Below, piece by piece: positions 62,606 to 64,000 of a stretch of 64,000 nt of DNA (its first letter is position 1; each line of letters begins with the position of its first letter). The position numbers and the translations under genes are program-made. The DNA lies in the NCBI GenBank assembly GCA_030587405.1, contig JAUQZD010000050.1, positions 124,001 to 188,000 of the forward strand. Direction: 5' to 3'. Origin of the DNA: Candidatus Freyrarchaeum guaymasense. GTDB lineage: Archaea > Asgardarchaeota > Jordarchaeia > Jordarchaeales > Freyrarchaeaceae. A model generated the notes under the pieces. It saw only the letters and a list, made by a program, of their open reading frames with translations. It did not search any database and was not told where the DNA came from.

Positions 62606-63184
62606 ATGGAATTAGGCGATCTTAAGGAAATCATTCAAGAACTGGATAATTCGGCTAAACTGATAAGGGAGCTTGTCGCCAACTTAATAAAGCTTAGGAG
62701 GAGTCTGCTGAAGGCGTACTCAAGCATTAACAGGATTATTGGGGAGGCGCCCGCACCGAGAGAGGGTGTTACCGTCGCCGTTGAGAAAGCCGCGCTTCCC
62801 GCCGTTTTGCCGCCAGAGGGGCAACAGGCGGTACCTGAGGAGGGTGGTGTCAAGAAAGAGGTTGAAACGAGGTTAGAACTGCAAGAAGGGAAGATGGAGG
62901 CTGAGGAAGCTGCTGTGGAGGTGGTCGGCGAAGGAGAGGCTGCGTTGATGGTTAAGAAAGCTGCTGAAAGCATCAACGTGAACCCTCAGGTTTCTAACGT
63001 GATCAATGAATTGAGGAGGCTGAAGGAGGAACTGCAGAAGAGGATTCCATATCATCCTGTCTTCTCCGAGATCACACTCACAATTTCAAAGTTACAAGCT
63101 ATGCCGGGAGAGGGAAGGCTGGATGACGAGTCCAAGAAGGAGATGCTCAATAAGCTTTCAGAGTGGGCTTCTAGGCTATCCTGA
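62606..63184 (+). CDS. unknown helical, Ala/Glu-rich protein
   Basis: A 192-residue protein not recognised. An N-terminal coiled-coil-like helix (LKEIIQELDNSAKLIRELVA, then LIKLRRSLLKAYSSINRIIG), a Pro/Ala/Glu/Val low-complexity middle (about 55-115) and a C-terminal helical bundle (INELRRLKEELQKRIPYHPVF to the end) are visible. ATG 62606 lies 5 nt behind GGAGAGG; the frame also allows 62573. Its helical-linker-helical layout is loosely like a scaffold protein. It overlaps the convergent TldD/PmbA-family stop by 9 nt. Confidence 0.6.
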   Translation: MELGDLKEIIQELDNSAKLIRELVANLIKLRRSLLKAYSSINRIIGEAPAPREGVTVAVEKAALPAVLPPEGQQAVPEEGGVKKEVETRLELQEGKMEAEEAAVEVVGEGEAALMVKKAAESINVNPQVSNVINELRRLKEELQKRIPYHPVFSEITLTISKLQAMPGEGRLDDESKKEMLNKLSEWASRLS

Positions 63185-64000
63185 AGACTTACTCACAGCT
63201 TTAACGCTGGAAAAACGTATTGAGGGTGACACCAAGAAGGAGTAGCTTTTAACGTCATCCCCAACTCCATTCACTCTTTTCAGCATACCGTAGAAGTTAT
63301 CTGCCAGCATAAGGCCCTTCACCGGGCTCGTAATATTACCGTTCCTGATCAGCCAGCACGGGGTTGCCACAACGCTCACCTCACCTGACTCGGGGTTACT
63401 TGAATGAGCTCCTTGAACATCCCAAACAAGTAGCCCGTTTGATATCTCCCCAATGAGATCTTCAAAGCTGCTGCTTCCTTTTTCAATGATCAGGTTTGAT
63501 GGCCCCACCTTGGGAGTGGATGCGTAGCTTGAACGTATAGCATTTCCTGTTGATGCGGCACCAGCCACCCTACTCCAATATGTGTCATATAGGAAAGATT
63601 TTAATGTGCCCTTTTTAATAATAGTTGTCTTCTGGCTTGGCGCGCCTTCCCCGTCGAATGGGGAAGAATTTAATCCGCCCTCAAGCCTTCCATCGTCCAC
63701 TATGCTGATCATGCTGGATGATACTTGCTCCCCGATCCTCCCAGCGTAAGGAGATTTTCCTCTAAGAACGTTGTCCCCCGTTATAGCCTGCAAGAAGGTA
63801 TACTCTATTAAAGCGTGTAGGGCAGGGTAAGCCAGCACCACGGGGTAAACCCCGGAGCTCACCTCTATGCGCTTCAGCGAGTTCACAGCTAGCTGGGAGG
63901 CGGTTTCCCCCACTTTTTCAGGGTTAACTTCGTATGTTCTCTTGAAGTCGAAGTCGCTGCACTCAGGCGAGATAAGGCTGCCTTCCTTAGCCACTGTTCC
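63176..64000 (-). CDS. TldD/PmbA family metalloprotease-related protein, C-terminal part (runs off right edge)
   Basis: About 275 C-terminal residues of a TldD/TldE (PmbA) protein. Recognised from SSPFDGEGAPSQKTTIIKKG, FLYDTYWSRV, NLIIEKGSSSFEDLI and the terminal PVKGLMLADNFYGMLKRV. The TldD zinc HExxxH motif is not in the visible part, consistent with a PmbA/TldE-type subunit or with truncation at the window edge. The frame continues past 64000. Confidence 0.85.
   Translation of the reverse strand, partial: GTVAKEGSLISPECSDFDFKRTYEVNPEKVGETASQLAVNSLKRIEVSSGVYPVVLAYPALHALIEYTFLQAITGDNVLRGKSPYAGRIGEQVSSSMISIVDDGRLEGGLNSSPFDGEGAPSQKTTIIKKGTLKSFLYDTYWSRVAGAASTGNAIRSSYASTPKVGPSNLIIEKGSSSFEDLIGEISNGLLVWDVQGAHSSNPESGEVSVVATPCWLIRNGNITSPVKGLMLADNFYGMLKRVNGVGDDVKSYSFLVSPSIRFSSVKAVSKSSG

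Overview
The window is a gene-dense archaeal chromosome segment. Archaeal and eukaryote-like information-processing genes run throughout: LSm, RIO2, TFB, Rpo6/K, SRP19, Gar1, TrmY, aIF1, proteasome alpha, thermosome, CDC48, archaeal-type SAM synthetase and ribosomal proteins eL13, eS8, eS26 and eL40. Having eL13 and eS26 together with ESCRT-III homologues points to the TACK superphylum (Thermoproteota in the broad sense). I cannot place it more finely from the sequence. I see no insertion sequence, prophage or CRISPR array. Many starts are TTG or GTG behind good GGAGG-type ribosome binding sites.

Layout. 1-4.9 kb: the 5' part of thiC (leftward, running off the edge), LSm, a COG2433 RNase H-fold protein, RIO2 and an ArsR-type regulator. 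4.9-7.6 kb: the herA-nurA DNA-end resection pair. 7.6-10.9 kb: an ABC-2 exporter operon with two unknown membrane-anchored proteins. 11-17.6 kb: SAM synthetase, an intron-containing tRNA-Gly, a leuC-leuD-leuB operon, an Fe-S CCG-domain protein and eL13. 17.6-30.7 kb: a GH35 glycosidase, regulators, RNase HII, Trm1, Gar1, SRP19, HypA, eS8, HypE, endonuclease Q, ProRS, a sugar kinase and eS26. 30.8-38.2 kb: a TSUP permease, TrmY, and a cluster of two ESCRT-III-like genes flanking a giant HerA-like ATPase, convergent with a zinc-ribbon/PH-like protein. 38.4-48.9 kb: proteasome alpha, aIF1, TFB, NUDIX, DUF2148, HIT, eL40, CBS, CDC48, thermosome and Rpo6. 48.9-64 kb: a creatininase-family, DRTGG and ADP-forming acyl-CoA synthetase operon, a Ca2+-type P-ATPase, Trm112, an HDAC-like protein, an HD protein, UspA, a ubiquitin-like protein, geranylgeranyl reductase, nucleoside phosphorylase, unknown proteins and a TldD/PmbA-family fragment.

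The most striking result is a set of tiny introns. leuD (isopropylmalate isomerase small subunit) and endonuclease Q are each interrupted by a 27- or 28-nt insertion, carrying stop codons or a frameshift. Removing either insertion restores the family-conserved protein. Each insertion and its flanks fold into a canonical archaeal bulge-helix-bulge: outer helix, 4-bp central helix, two 3-nt bulges, inner hairpin. The T-loop intron of tRNA-Gly(TCC) in the same window has exactly this geometry, and that tRNA carries a second, less canonical intron in its D-loop. The window therefore suggests that the tRNA splicing endonuclease of this lineage also removes mini-introns from ordinary mRNAs.

A second candidate system is the ESCRT-III / HerA-like ATPase / ESCRT-III cluster at 32.3-36.7 kb, with the zinc-ribbon/PH-like gene facing it. 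It could be a membrane- or chromosome-remodelling module in which a HerA-type motor is the dedicated ATPase.
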